From contig CP136064.1 in assembly GCA_032622095.1 (NCBI GenBank), positions 143,735,954-143,799,953 on the forward strand: DNA of 64,000 bases, given 5' to 3'. Below, piece after piece: positions 11,466 to 22,563 of this stretch. The notes below the pieces were generated by a model. The model had not been told where the DNA came from. It saw only the letters and a list, made by a program, of their open reading frames with translations, and ran no database searches. Numbering within the stretch: position 1 is the stretch's first letter; every line of letters begins with the position of its first letter. The stretch is from Siphonodentalium dalli. Its lineage: Eukaryota; Mollusca; Scaphopoda; Gadilida; Siphonodentaliidae. Made by a program: the position numbers and the translations under genes.

Positions 11466-12494
11466 CCACCGAAGTTATAATAATAACAATGATGGAGCTT
11501 ATATAGCGCATGATAATGGGGAAAGTTGATGGGGGGGAACTGAATGTGGCGGGATGCCCGATCATACCAAACCCAATTGGCATCACACTTTGCAATAGCG
11601 CAGACACAAAAAGTCCAGCCGTGAAGGACCCATCCAATTTGAAGAAATAACTTCCAATATCAATAAATTTATACTATAATATAAAGCAGAAACTACCTTA
11701 TCTTATAAAAGAAGTGACACGGTTAAAGATAATAAAAGCTTTCTATCGGCACATCATTTTTAAGAATTAAAAGAACAAAAATGAGGGGAGAAACAAACTA
11801 GTAATACCTTAATTATTAACGGACAAGAAACACATGCGCTGAAGGAATGTTGAAGGATTTAAAGGAATGGTTGGTACTCAAATAGGCAACAGGGATATGA
11901 CTGTCAAAAATGATATAATAAAACTGAAGTATTCAATGGGTGAAGATCTAAAGTACTCTACTAAATGGATATTTCGCAAAGAAAATAACTAATCAGTGAT
12001 GATCCAAATTATTGCAATAATGTTCACATAATAATATGAATTGTGAAAATGACCAAATCCTACCCAAGGATGATTTACTACTGCCATAAACTACTTTACA
12101 TGAAGTATTACGTGTAAAGTGAAGTAACACAAAGAAAATATGTTACAGACAAGGCAGGGATGAGAATATAAAGTATGACAATTTAGGTACATGTTGGTGA
12201 AAGCATAATTGTATTACTTACACTTACTTAGTCAGTGACTGATTAATAACTTATAAAATTTATAGTATGCAAATGCAGTTAAAACGAGCTCTTCGAGCAA
12301 GACGCAACCCAAAATTATCAGAAGTCTATATATATATATAACGGAGAGAAGAAAATAATCAAAATATTTTTAAAACAAATCTTTCGACAAGACAATCCAC
12401 TCAGAGGCAAGAAAAAACGTGCTTATAAAAGCAGCCGACTCCAAGGCAAAATAAGTGAGCAAAAACGTACCTTGCCAGCAAAAAATGCCAAAGA
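11466..12494. other. No gene recognised
   Basis: AT-rich, with stops in all frames. A (TA)n run occurs near 12330-12341. No mobile element termini identified. Confidence 0.35.
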
Positions 12495-12800
12495 GCAAAA
12501 AACGTGCTCGAGAGCTAGAAGCAACCCAAAAGAGGAAGCCTCGATCAAACCGAGCAAGAAGCAACCCCTCAAAATAGGAAGTCTCGATCAAACCGAGCAA
12601 GAAGCAACCCAAAATAGGAAGCCTCGATCAAACCGAGCAAGAAGCAACCCAAAATAGGAAGCCTCGATCAAACCGAGCAAGAAGCAACCCAAAATAGGAA
12701 GCCTCGATCAAACCGAGCAAGAAGCAACCCAAAATAGGAAGCCTCGATCAAACCGAGCAAGAAGCAACCCAAAATAGGAAGCCTCGATCTAACGGAGCAA
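12495..12800. repeat. 40-bp tandem array
   Basis: The unit begins GCCTCGATCAAACCGAGCAA and continues GAAGCAACCCAAAATAGGAA. Starts fall at 12537, 12580, 12620, 12660, 12700, 12740 and 12780; the 43-bp first step comes from a CTC insertion. A diverged half unit precedes it (CTAGAAGCAACCCAAAAGAG). The four inner units look identical. Overlapping frames exist on both strands because the unit lacks stops; they are not genes. Confidence 0.92.
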
Positions 12801-13346
12801 GGAAACGGCTCAAAATATTTTTTAAAACAAAACAAAATGATGAGGTTGGCGAAGGTTCGAACCCCGGCATGGATCGATTTTCGAGCTTGATTTGGTTTGA
12901 GGGACATCTCAATGCACCATTCCATTCCAATCGACACATAGCCATTTCGATAAGAAATGAGAATTTGTTCACGCTCACCGAGTTACGCAAATATGAAGCA
13001 ATGAACTCATACTGAGTCCACGCCTCCATATAAACTCTTGACATATACAATTTCGGAGGAAGTGCATTGACATGTTTCCAGAATGGCAGATAAAAACTTT
13101 CCAAGGTAGTGGGTTCGAACGCATGTTCAGACCGATACACTTCCTAATTCTCGGTGATATACAAAATGTATACATTGTATATATTTTGTTATGATAAATT
13201 GGCACACCAGTTATTGCATTATTTATAGTGGCGATATATTTGAAGGCTATAATTATAAATATAATTGTATAACAATTTATGAAGTAAAATTCATTGAGAT
13301 GAACAGTTTATATTGTGAGACGAAGTATGCTGTGGGTCGCATATCA
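12801..13346. other. No gene recognised
   Basis: Contains two GGTTCGAAC words (about 12852 and 13109) that resemble RNA polymerase III B boxes but lack flanking tRNA stems. Minus-strand frames here run from the 40-bp array and are not supported. Confidence 0.3.
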
Positions 13347-13350
13347 TTAA

Positions 13351-13537
13351 ACCTTTCAGTGCCAGGTCCGATTTTTGTATCAACCCATATACCCTGTGCC
13401 AATGCATTCTCTTATATATGAGAGTCTTTAACAGATTTATTTTGTAGGTTTAGTGCCAACATTTTATTTATTTTTTAGGGCCGATTTTACAGACCATCAA
13501 TTAGGGCCGATGAGATCGGCCCCTGGCACTGAAAGGG
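13351..13537. mobile_element. piggyBac-like MITE, 187 bp
   Basis: TTAA at 13347-13350 and 13538-13541 flanks termini ACCTTTCAGTGCCAGG and CCTGGCACTGAAAGGG (16-bp TIR with one mismatch). It includes a CAATGCATTCTCTTATATAT module shared with the other piggyBac-like MITEs. No coding capacity. Confidence 0.8.
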
Positions 13538-13541
13538 TTAA

Positions 13542-13789
13542 ACAGCATGCACCAATGCATTCTCTTAGTCACCTCGCATATATAAGATAATGCATTGGCC
13601 TAACAGTTTTTTATCGTTTTTATCATTATTTCTTTCACTTTCAAAAATAAAAAATAAATTTATTACATTTTTTAACAATTATAAAAAAATAATATAAAAT
13701 TTGTAAGGCCAACGCATTTTCTTATATATGCAAGGCGACCTATGGTGTTTGCAAAAATTCAGGACGCTCCCATCGTGGAAGGGTAAAGA
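13542..13789. mobile_element. piggyBac-like MITE remnant
   Basis: Two inverted modules (CACCAATGCATTCTCTTAGT...GAATGCATTGGCCTAACAG type near 13550-13605 and GGCCAACGCATTTTCTTATA near 13708) surround an AT-rich core, as in 21333-21755. The right end reads CGTGGAAGGG before TAAA. The left terminus is unclear because the 187-bp MITE abuts it. Confidence 0.5.
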
Positions 13790-13797
13790 TCTTCGAT

Positions 13798-14732
13798 GGT
13801 AGAAATAGATGCTATTTTCATTTTGGATTTTGCACTTGGCATTTTTTATTTCTGTTGCACAGACCTTATACACGAAGTCAATGAAAATGCTGTGATGCAT
13901 TCTTATCACGTAGTCACGGTATGCAGGCCTATAAGACAATGATTGTGTTAACAACTGAAATGGACGACCAACAGCCCAGTGTCATGAGTATACACTGAGT
14001 GCCTTATCGTTACAATATAATAGTCTACCTTGTGGATATCCCCTTGATACATAGAGGATCTTCAATGAGTCATATTGGGATAACATATTTTATGAAACGA
14101 GTTTGATAAATTTGATTCACAGCCAGTCATTGAAGAGTTGTGATCAAATCATATTTATCAAATTAATTTCAAAAAATCTTATATCGCAACATAATGAGTT
14201 GAAGATCTTGTGTATCACATGAAAAAACTAGAGCTTTATGCCTTTTTAACAAATCAAAATCCTTAAAAGCTGTAAAATGCACACATTTAGTGTTGGCCAA
14301 GATGCTTCACAACCATATACGACAGTATTGCACGCTCTGCCTGGCGACGGAAAATATAGTCCCCCAATTTGTGTACTTAGATTTTGCGTCTATTTTCGAT
14401 AATGCAACAAAGTTGATCAAGAATTTAACTTTAATGAACAAAGCAAATATATTGCATGGTCTGGTGTTGGTGTTGGTGTCATCCACAGCTTTTTGAAATA
14501 GTATTAATCCATGCAGTTATTTTGTTGGCGTGATGGCAAGTGATCCTGGGAAACATGCGCCGATTTATAACTATAGTGAGAGATAAGGAAATATGTAATG
14601 GCTTTTTTGATGATATAATAGGTGTTTCACGTGATATATGTGTAATACACAAGCTTCATACATCTCACCGAAAGTATTTTCAATAGAAATGTCATAGTAA
14701 TAACTATTTTTTATTTTTATACACACTTATTA
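13798..14732. other. No gene recognised
   Basis: Short frames on both strands (for example 14290-14496) without recognisable motifs. Words near 14640-14690 (TGTGTAATACACAAGCTTCA) resemble 60050-60080, suggesting a dispersed repeat. Confidence 0.35.
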
Positions 14733-16229
14733 CCCTTGGAACAAACGTCGCACTACCGACGAATCTAATTCAATTAGAATTAGACTCGAGTTTAATTCAT
14801 AATTCGTCTGTTGAAACAAACGTCGCATTTAATTCAAGACGAATCTAAATGATTTCTTAAAATGGCATAAAGCGTTCATAAGGGTTTTCGTCAAAACGGC
14901 TAAAATAGGAAGTTTTATATCAATTCTAAAACGTAAAATTTAGTGAAAAAATGTGGCTTTTGACTTCCAAGCGACGAAATTAATGTTACTATTCTGAGGA
15001 GTGGAAATTATTGGTTTTATATCGCTATTTCGTAGGTATTTGTTACATATTTTAGGTCGGACATGATTCTTTAGGTGGTATTTTGCTTTGAACTTGTCTG
15101 AAAGAAATCAGGTCCAGTTTATTTTTATACGAAAACGTTGTACCGTTTTAACAATTTAATAGCAAGTTGAGGTCAACGCGCTATATCACTATATATTTCA
15201 GTATGCCTATCTAAAACCACGATGTAAAATAACCATGGCGGGCAGGGACGTACGGCTATAGGGTCTCGGTTGGGGGGGGGCTAATAAATTTGCGTAATTC
15301 AATTTGCACCCCCTTGGCTGTTCCTTCACATGCCTGGATAATAGCATATTCTGAGTGGATTAGTAGATTTGTGATCATGCACTGGGCGGACCATGGTTCT
15401 GCCAGTAGAAGAAAAATCAGAGATCTGAACCTGAAAATCCGATCATAGTTTGGCACAGCGGGAGAAAACTTTGAACATGAAAACCGCAAAAACCTATATA
15501 GCATTAGACTGGCCTCAAGCTTTCCAAGTGCTGACAATTTCCAACCTGAAACCCCCACGAAGGTTGGAAAATTTCCAACTGATGACCATTTAAGTTCATA
15601 ATTTTGAACAGAAGCATAGAAAAATAATTAGCAGTTTTTTGGCTGGCCACGGGGGTCACGAGGGACCAGGACACAGACCATTTCAGTCAAAATGTTGGAC
15701 CAAAAGTAGGAAAATGTGCAAATGTTGGTCTAAAAACAACAAATTCCCCAATAATTCATTGCTGGAAAATCAAATTACAAGAACAATTTCAACCCATCGT
15801 TGATGTTAAATTTGCATACGTCCATGCACAGTGTAGCGTGTATATCCAAACGGAATAAATATTTATTTAGTGCGTCTACTCGCATTTAATTTGAAACAAA
15901 CGTCGCACTTTCGTCGACTCGAATTCAAATACCACCAAATTACGTCATGCTCGTTGGTGTTTTCCAGTTTGAATTGGAATTCCCTCATTAGCATATCATT
16001 ATGCAGCTCGTTTGCATGTCTCCGAATTGAATTTGAGTCGACGGTGATGCGACGTTTGTTTCAAACACGGATCTCAGACGCATCAGCAATTAAATTCGTG
16101 TTGACCACACGCATTCTTCGTCGGTAGTGCGTCTACTCGCATTTATTTGCAACAAACGTCGCACTACCGACGAATCTAATTCAAATAATTGAATTCGATT
16201 CGTCGGTAGTGCGACGTTTGTTCCAAGGG
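14733..16229. mobile_element. Non-autonomous TIR element, about 1.5 kb
   Basis: Termini CCCTTGGAACAAACGTCGCA and its reverse complement at 16210-16229 form a TIR of about 43 bp with one or two mismatches. TA lies on both sides (14731-14732, 16230-16231). Internal copies of the ACAAACGTCGCA motif occur near 14818, 15896, 16050 (reverse) and 16152, so smaller units nest inside. A G-rich tract after CAGGGACGTACGG (about 15243) may be another insertion. Frames inside (15256-15558, 15870-16127) are not gene-like. Superfamily not assigned; a 2-bp TA duplication fits several. Confidence 0.8.
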
Positions 16230-16326
16230 TAAGGATAATTTTTTTTAATCTAGATCAGTATTTCAGTATGATCTTGAGATCTGACAACTACCCTAAAACC
16301 AATTCTTGCCACCTATTGACCACCCC

Positions 16327-17757
16327 ACATGGCAAATTTTGTTTCACTTTAGAACAAGTGGTAAAATTCAATTGTTCAAACTAATATTCATTATCCCTTC
16401 CATGGCTTTCTGAATTTTTGCGAAAACCCTGCGACAACTTGAAAGTATTCTCTTATATATGGGAGTCTCCCATAGGGAGCCTCGCATATTCATTTATAAG
16501 AGAATGCATTGGGCTAAAAATATTTACTTTGGCATTGTAAGCCAGTGCATTCTCTTACATATGCGAGCCTCCCATTAAGAGATTGAACTAGCTGGCACAT
16601 GAACTTTAATGCTGCACCAGCACAACTCCAGTCATGAAAAGGTTAATTGGAAAGCAGTAGCAATCAAATTAATAGATTCATTGCTTCATGGCATCGACTT
16701 CATGTTACCTCAACATGTGTGTAGATATCTGTATAGGCCCTGCCGTCTCAGTTTTATAAGTAGTCACTTCATTGATACACAGTAGAAAATTGGAAGCAGA
16801 TTTATTTCTAGTTTTGAAATATTGAACATGTGGAGATCGCTCACTGCCATTATAAAATGTCACAAGTTCTTGTTCAGATACAGAGGGAAATTGGAGAGAA
16901 TTATTGTTATTTTAGGTCTTGTGGAAATTAAAAAAATGTACTTGGCAGATGTGTGTGTTGACATTGTGATGTCATTTTGATATCTGATAAGCATGAAATT
17001 GGCTCCCTAGTAACCCCTCGCTGAATACAAACTTTTGAAAAACTGTAGAAAATAGGATGTCTGGAGATCTGTTGCAGTATGTTCATATTACCCCATTCCA
17101 TTTTCAAAGTTCACAGCTCATATGCAGTTATCCAGTTAATGAGCACCTTTTTCTTTTCTAAAGTTATTCATTGATGTGACACAGTACGAAATCAAATACC
17201 AGAGTTCTATTGCATCATATCTAGGTTACAATATCCCAATTTTCAAAATTGGCAGTTGATGATCCAATTAATAGAGATTCATTGCTTCATCGCATCAACT
17301 TAATGTTACATCAACATGTGGAGTTTTCCGCTGCCTCCTAATTTTTTCTCAACTATTCACTTCACCGATACATACAGTAGAAAATTGGAAGCAAATTTAT
17401 TTCAATTTTTGAAGCATCAAACCTCATATGGAGATATCCCCTTTTTATAAATTGCCATAAGTATATGTAGCAGGTCCATAGATGGAGATTTGGTGTTTTG
17501 TCTGAAATATCGTGTTCATGCCCCCATATGTCCCAAACTGTCATTGTTAAAGGTCAGAAGTTCTCATCAGAGATACAGAGGGAAATGAAATACAGAGAAC
17601 TATAGTTCATTTCAGGTCAGATAAAAATGATGCAGATCTGTGTGTTGACATGATGATGGCAGTGTCATTTCCTTGTCTGATAATGTGCGAAAATCCCCAC
17701 CCCCCCCCCCCCAATTCAAAAGTTAACAAACTGTAGAAAAGTGCTTAGGGCCCATTA
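16327..17757 (+). repeat. Left arm of inverted repeat IR2
   Basis: Matches, in reverse complement, 20338-22210. The arm is built of two tandem ~600-bp units: ATTCATTGCTTCATGGCATC near 16678 recurs as ATTCATTGCTTCATCGCATC near 17278, and CAGTAGAAAATTGGAAGCA recurs at both. It ends near GTGCTTAGGGCCC (17745-17757), matching GGGCCCTAAACGC at 20340. A C-rich run lies at 17696-17712. Non-coding. Substitutions are frequent, so the arms are old. Confidence 0.8.
16395..16642. mobile_element. piggyBac-like MITE, 248 bp, shared by both IR2 arms
   Basis: CCCTTCCATGG start after TTAT (16391-16394); end CATGAAAAGG before TTAA (16643-16646). Contains paired GCATTCTCTTATATAT-type modules. Its partner lies at the matching position of the right arm (21804-22047), with matching flanks, so it predates the arm duplication. 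Confidence 0.75.
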
Positions 17758-18791
17758 TGGGGATAAGCGCTATATAATAATTATTATTACATTAATTAGC
17801 CCCTAAACCCAGCATAATATTTTTTAGTTAAACACACATGTCAATGCCAGAACTTTAGTATTATACTAATTAGATTATAGTTATGATACTCAATTTGTGT
17901 TGTCCCCGAAAAAAAAATTCGGGGGACTATTAAAATAGCCGGTGTCCGTCCGTCCATCGAGCCGTCTGTGCGTCCGGAAATGGTTCCGGATGATAACTTT
18001 AGTTTCGGTTATTAGGTCAAAAGCAAATTTCACAGGTGAGTTTATCAGACCAAAATAAAGGTCAAGTTCGAATATGGATTTGCTCCGCCCATTTTTGCGA
18101 GAGTTTTGGCCCTTTTTTGACTTAGAAAACCCCTGAAAGTTGGTTTCTGGATGATAACTTTAGTAGAATTAATCGGATTCAAACCAAATTTGGTATATTA
18201 CTTTCTCCCAGCAAAACACAGGTCAAGTTCGAACTTGGGTTCTGCCCTACCATTTTTGGCAGAGTTATGCCCCTTTTTCGACATAGAAAATTCACTTTTT
18301 CTTCTGTTTTTTGGTTTCCGGGTGATAACTTGATTTTGGATTGTTTATATGCAAAACCCGTTTTTTTGTGGATTACTTATATCAATATACAGCTCAAGTT
18401 CGAATTTCGGTTTAATCCGTTAATTTTTGCGAGAGTTATGGCCCTTTTTTGTCCGCTGACCCGACATTTAAAACCCCAAAAGTTGGTGTCCGGATGATAA
18501 CTTTAGTAGAGTTAATCAGATTTAATTTTATTTCGTGTTGACTGTGCGATAAACATGGGTGATGAAAAAACACTAAATTTTTACTTGAAAGGTGTCTTTA
18601 CTTCCTCTTTTGTTGTGATAAGGAAATCAATATAAATTTTTGTGATTATGTGATAAAATGGATCTCAAATTAATCTTCAATTATATACAAAATTTATCAA
18701 CTTTTCCACTAAATTTTATTCAAGCCTCACTAAAGCTTGGCTCGAATCAAATTTATTACTCAGTTAATAAAATATTAATAGAATTGCGACT
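17758..18791. repeat. IR2 spacer with degenerate tandem repeat (~165 bp unit)
   Basis: After AAGCGCTATATAATAATTAT comes a hairpin-like GTCCCCGAAAAAAAAATTCG, then a block with GGATGATAACTTTAGT at about 17990, 18147, 18318 (diverged) and 18493. Each is followed by AGGTCAAGTTCGAA, ATTTTTGCGAGAGTTATG-type and GACATAGAAAA-type words. Two frames (18151-18333, 18267-18497) run through it, but they follow the repeat and are not supported as genes. Confidence 0.65.
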
Positions 18792-18799
18792 CATTAGAG

Positions 18800-19882
18800 T
18801 AGGGTCCTGCGAATATTCGATATTCGATTCGAGATTCGATTCGAAAGTAGAATTCAATTCGAATTCGATTCGAAATTGCCAACTCAAAATTTCGAATATA
18901 CACTGATGGAAAAGTACGCGGTTTACGGGCAGGTACACACATCGATCTTAGCTGTTTTGTGCCATTTAATTACAGAAAATGATGTATACATGCACCTTAT
19001 AATTAGCATTGTACATCGCGATTATATATTAAATATAAGTATAGACGGCAATTAGCCACTATAGGACAAATAAATACGTCTGATTTCTATCTTTGAACAT
19101 GGTAGCCAAAATCTTGGAGATTGCAGATGGACCGACGACGCGCATGAATTATAATAGCTATGAGAATGATAAACCGCTAGCGTTATCCGCGGTCTATCCG
19201 TCTCAGATTCCGCGTTATGTAATATAGCTCAGAATTTAAACAACACGTGTTCCCGGCATCGAAAAATGCATTTTGGCAGTGTTTTCTTTTGAAGTTTACT
19301 TTCAATTTTGGAGCGTCATCCGTTATTCATGTTTATTTTAAACATGATAAAGCTGCAGGCTTACACATGTGATGAATGCAACATGGTGTATAAATCGCAA
19401 GCATCTGGGACAACGACCCATCTATGGTATCATCTGTCCAAGAAGCATCCAGCACTACATAAACAGACTACACTGCGACTGTTGTTGCATCTTCAAGTTT
19501 TATAACAACGGGTGATTCCGAATGTTGATTTGCAATTTTGCATGCACATGCAATCTGTACAAATTTTGCGTGATTTTAGTTCCAATACACCGTTTAGTGG
19601 TTATATTTTAATTGTCGTGACGGTCGCATGGACGTTTTAATCAATTATCAATTGAAGTTAATAGTATTGCAAATGACGGTTCATCGCCACATTAGTTATG
19701 ATGGAACATCGTGCATGTACTTAATGGAACATTTCACAAATCGTCTAATCGTTGACAAAACATGCCCAATTGAGAATGCAACATACATGATTCGATTCAA
19801 TATTCGATTCGATATTCGATTCGATTTCCTGAATTCGATTCGATATTCGATTCGATCAAAATGTCCAATTCGCAGGACCCTA
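18800..19882. mobile_element. hAT element, internally degenerate, 1083 bp
   Basis: CATTAGAG flanks both sides (18792-18799 and 19883-19890), an 8-bp target duplication typical of hAT. Termini TAGGGTCCTGCGAAT and ATTCGCAGGACCCTA are inverted. Both subterminal regions are rich in GATTCGATATTCGATT words. A BED-finger remnant lies inside. A second, shorter copy is at 47836-48569. Confidence 0.92.
19308..19505 (+). pseudogene. BED zinc-finger remnant of a hAT transposase
   Basis: About 65 codons in one frame contain YTCDEC (Cx2C), then a spacer and HLSKKHP (Hx4H), preceded by THLWY: the layout of a BED zinc finger, the N-terminal DNA-binding domain of many hAT transposases. No RNase H-like or dimerisation domain follows, so the element cannot move itself. 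The first codon of the open frame is a TTG, and a Kozak-style start is not evident. Confidence 0.7.
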
Positions 19883-19890
19883 CATTAGAG

Positions 19891-20337
19891 ATCCTCTATT
19901 ATTATCAAAAGATATTTCCAGCAACATCAAGGGGTATAATAATAGCAAGACAGATGGCCGTATCATTTTGTTAACAAAACAATTTTGTCTTCGAAAGATT
20001 ATTATATAATTATTAACCATAATTGCTAGGTTTTGTATTGGCGGTTACACTTCCTCCCCCCGACACCATAGAACATATTGTTAGTGTGCATTGCTCTACT
20101 CATTCAGGAATGAGATACATGTACAAAATGGGAATAATTTGATCGAATTATGCCCTATGTAGCTACTAATTAATATTGGGCAGGATAAAAAAAATTCAGC
20201 ATTCCCATGTTGTACTGAACTTTAAAGTACATGTGTAATAACAATGGGAGAAAGCGTAACCATGGATAACCAATACATTGCCTGTACACCATTGTATTTC
20301 TTTTATTTAGAAACATTTACCAAGCACATACTGAGAA
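19891..20337. other. IR2 spacer, no gene
   Basis: Unique-looking AT-rich sequence between the hAT element and the right IR2 arm. Nothing recognised. Confidence 0.35.
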
Positions 20338-21332
20338 AGGGCCCTAAACGCTTTCCACGATGTTCTCTTTTCTGCAGTCTGTCAACTTTTGAATTAAGCG
20401 GGGTGGGGATTTTCGCGCATATTATCAGACATAGAAATGACAATGCCATCATGATGTCAACAGAGATCTGATAGCTATATCTTACCATCTCTACCTGACC
20501 TAAAATGAACTATAGTTCTGTATTTCATTTTCCTTTGTATCTCAATGAGAACTTCCAACATTTAACAATGACAAAACATCAAATCTCTATCAATGGACTT
20601 GCTACTTATGGCAACTTAGAAAAGGGGGATCTCAATACGAGGTTCGATATTTAACAAATGGAAATAAATTTTCTACTGTTTGTATCAATGAAGTGATCAG
20701 TTGAGAAAAATGAGGAGGCAGCGGAGAGGTAACATGAACTTGATGCGATGCAGCCATGTATCTCTATTAATTTGTTCATCAACTGCCGACTTTGAAAATT
20801 GGAATGATGTAACCTTAATATGGTGCAATAGAGCTCCAGTATTTGATTTCCTACTGTATCACATCAATGAATAACATTAGAATAGAAAAAGATGATGCTC
20901 AATAAACAGGATATCTGAACATGAGCTGTCAACTTCAAAAATGGAATGGGGGGGGGGGGGGGCATTATGAACAATCCTCCAGATATCCTATTTTCTACAG
21001 TTTTTCAACATTTGAATTTGGGGAGGGGTGCTAGGTACCAATTTTCATGCTTATCAGTTATCAAAATGACAATGACATTACAATGTCAATGCACACATCT
21101 GACAACTACACTTTTTTCATTTCCACATGACCTAAAACGAACATAAACTTGAGATATCTGACAAAAACAACAAATTTCCATCTATGGACATGCTACTTAT
21201 GGCAACTTAGAATAGGCGATCTCTTACATGTTCAATATTTCAAAACCAGAAATAAACTACTTAGAAAACTGATTAGGCAGCGTATATACAGATATCTGCA
21301 CACATGTTGAGGTAAGAAGTTGATGCGATTAA

Positions 21333-21755
21333 CCCTTTACCCAACAAAACCGCCAAAAACGCCCAAATAAAGCTTCAACAGCCTAAAATACCCTGTGCCA
21401 ATGCATTCTCTTATATATGCGAGTCGACCATAGGTCGCCTCGCATATATAAGAGAATGCATTGGCCTAACAATTTTTTATCATTTTTTTTAAATAAATGT
21501 TTCTTACAATTTTTAGGACATAAAATAAAAATCATCCATTACCCTGCAGGGAGCCCCACACATATATAGAAGCATATAGAAGAGTATCGTCTGCTCATGT
21601 TTGTCTGGGGCTCTGTATGGGTGAAATTATAAAATTGTTAAATACAAGAAAAATTATTAGGCCAATGCATTCTCTTATATATGCGAGGCGACCTATGGTC
21701 GACTCGCATATATAAGAGAATGCATTGGCACAGGGCCGCTCTGTTGGGTAAAGGG
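21333..21755. mobile_element. piggyBac-like MITE, 423 bp, only in right IR2 arm
   Basis: TTAA at 21329-21332 and 21756-21759 flanks termini CCCTTTACCCAACA and TGTTGGGTAAAGGG. Two subterminal perfect or near-perfect hairpins follow (about 21397-21464 and 21662-21732), each pairing AATGCATTCTCTTATATATG with its complement across GTCGACCATAGGTCGCC-type loops. The left IR2 arm has the empty site near 16680-16690 (TTCA in place of TTAA). A sister copy lies at 23275-23657. No transposase. Confidence 0.9.
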
Positions 21756-21803
21756 TTAAGCAATGAATCTCTATTATTTTGATTGCTACTGCTTGCCAAT
21801 TAA

Positions 21804-22047
21804 CCCTTTTGTGATGGGAGTTGTGCTGCTGCAGCATTGAAGATCCTGTGCCAGCTAGTTCATTCTCTTATATGGGAGCCTCGCATGTGTAAGAGAATGC
21901 ACTGGCTTACAAGGTCGAGGTAAATATTTTTAGACCAATTCATTCTCTTATATATGTGAGGCTCTTTATGGGGAAACTTGCATATTTAAGAGAATGCTTT
22001 GGCACAGGGTTTTCGCAAAATTTCAGAAAGCTCCAACCACGGAAGGG
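21804..22047. mobile_element. piggyBac-like MITE, 244 bp (partner of 16395-16642)
   Basis: TTAA at 21800-21803, start CCCTTTTGTGATGGGAG, end CCACGGAAGGG followed by ATAA. Inverted modules with CATTCTCTTATAT inside. Position and flanks match the left-arm copy. Confidence 0.75.
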
Positions 22048-22229
22048 ATAATGAATATAGTAGCTTGAACTTTGGACAAATGGGCGAATGTATCATGAAC
22101 TTGATGGAGTAAAGCTCCAGTGATCTGATTTCCTACCGATGCATATCAACAGTGACTAGTCCACATGAATTTTACCCTGGTTCTAATAGTGAAACAAAAT
22201 TTGCCATGTGCTTGGAGAATAGGCCAGAG

Positions 22230-22268
22230 GTCTATAGTAATGCTCTAAATAATCAACTCCTTAACCAG
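22230..22268. mobile_element. pogo-like MITE terminal fragment
   Basis: TAGTAATGCTCTAAATAATC followed by AACTCCTTAACCAGAG, about 39 bp of the MITE terminus at the outer edge of IR2; the rest is missing. Confidence 0.65.
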
Positions 22269-22376
22269 AGTTTGAATTCTTTTTAATTAACATGGAACAT
22301 CAAACTAGCCACTACAACTGCTAATTCTACTTGCTAAATCATTTACAGAGAGTGGTACCAGGTTTAAATACATGTA

Positions 22377-22563
22377 CAGTAATGCCCTAAATAATTGACT
22401 CCTTAACCACAGCAGAATTATGGGTAATTTTAAGAGGATTTAGGCGGAAATATGGCTTGTTGCCATTCATCAGTGAGGTTTCCGATGAATGGCAACAAGC
22501 CATATTTCAGACTAAATCCTGAAAAATTACCCATAATTCTGTTCTGGTTAAGGAGTCGATTAT
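22377..22563. mobile_element. pogo-like palindromic MITE, right end cut off
   Basis: TA (22375-22376) then CAGTAATGCCCTAAATAATT; halves mirror each other around 22475. The right half stops at GAGTCGATTAT, about 15 bp before the expected TTTAGGGCATTACTG end, exactly where the 584-bp palindrome starts. Confidence 0.8.

Larger units (their letters stand above)
20338..22210 (-). repeat. Right arm of inverted repeat IR2
   Basis: Reverse complement of 16327-17757 with two ~600-bp units. It is longer because it gained the piggyBac-like MITE at 21333-21755 and keeps about 110 bp (22055-22165) missing from the left arm. A (G)15 run at 20948-20962 lies opposite no comparable C run in unit 1 of the left arm; the C-rich run of the left arm belongs to the other unit. 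Confidence 0.8.

Noticed and set aside
12845-13120. Two GGTTCGAAC words as possible tRNA or SINE B boxes
   Set aside because: The flanking bases do not form a T stem and no A box at a suitable distance was seen.
12472-13140. Overlapping frames on both strands
   Set aside because: They run through the 40-bp tandem array, whose unit has no stops in several phases.
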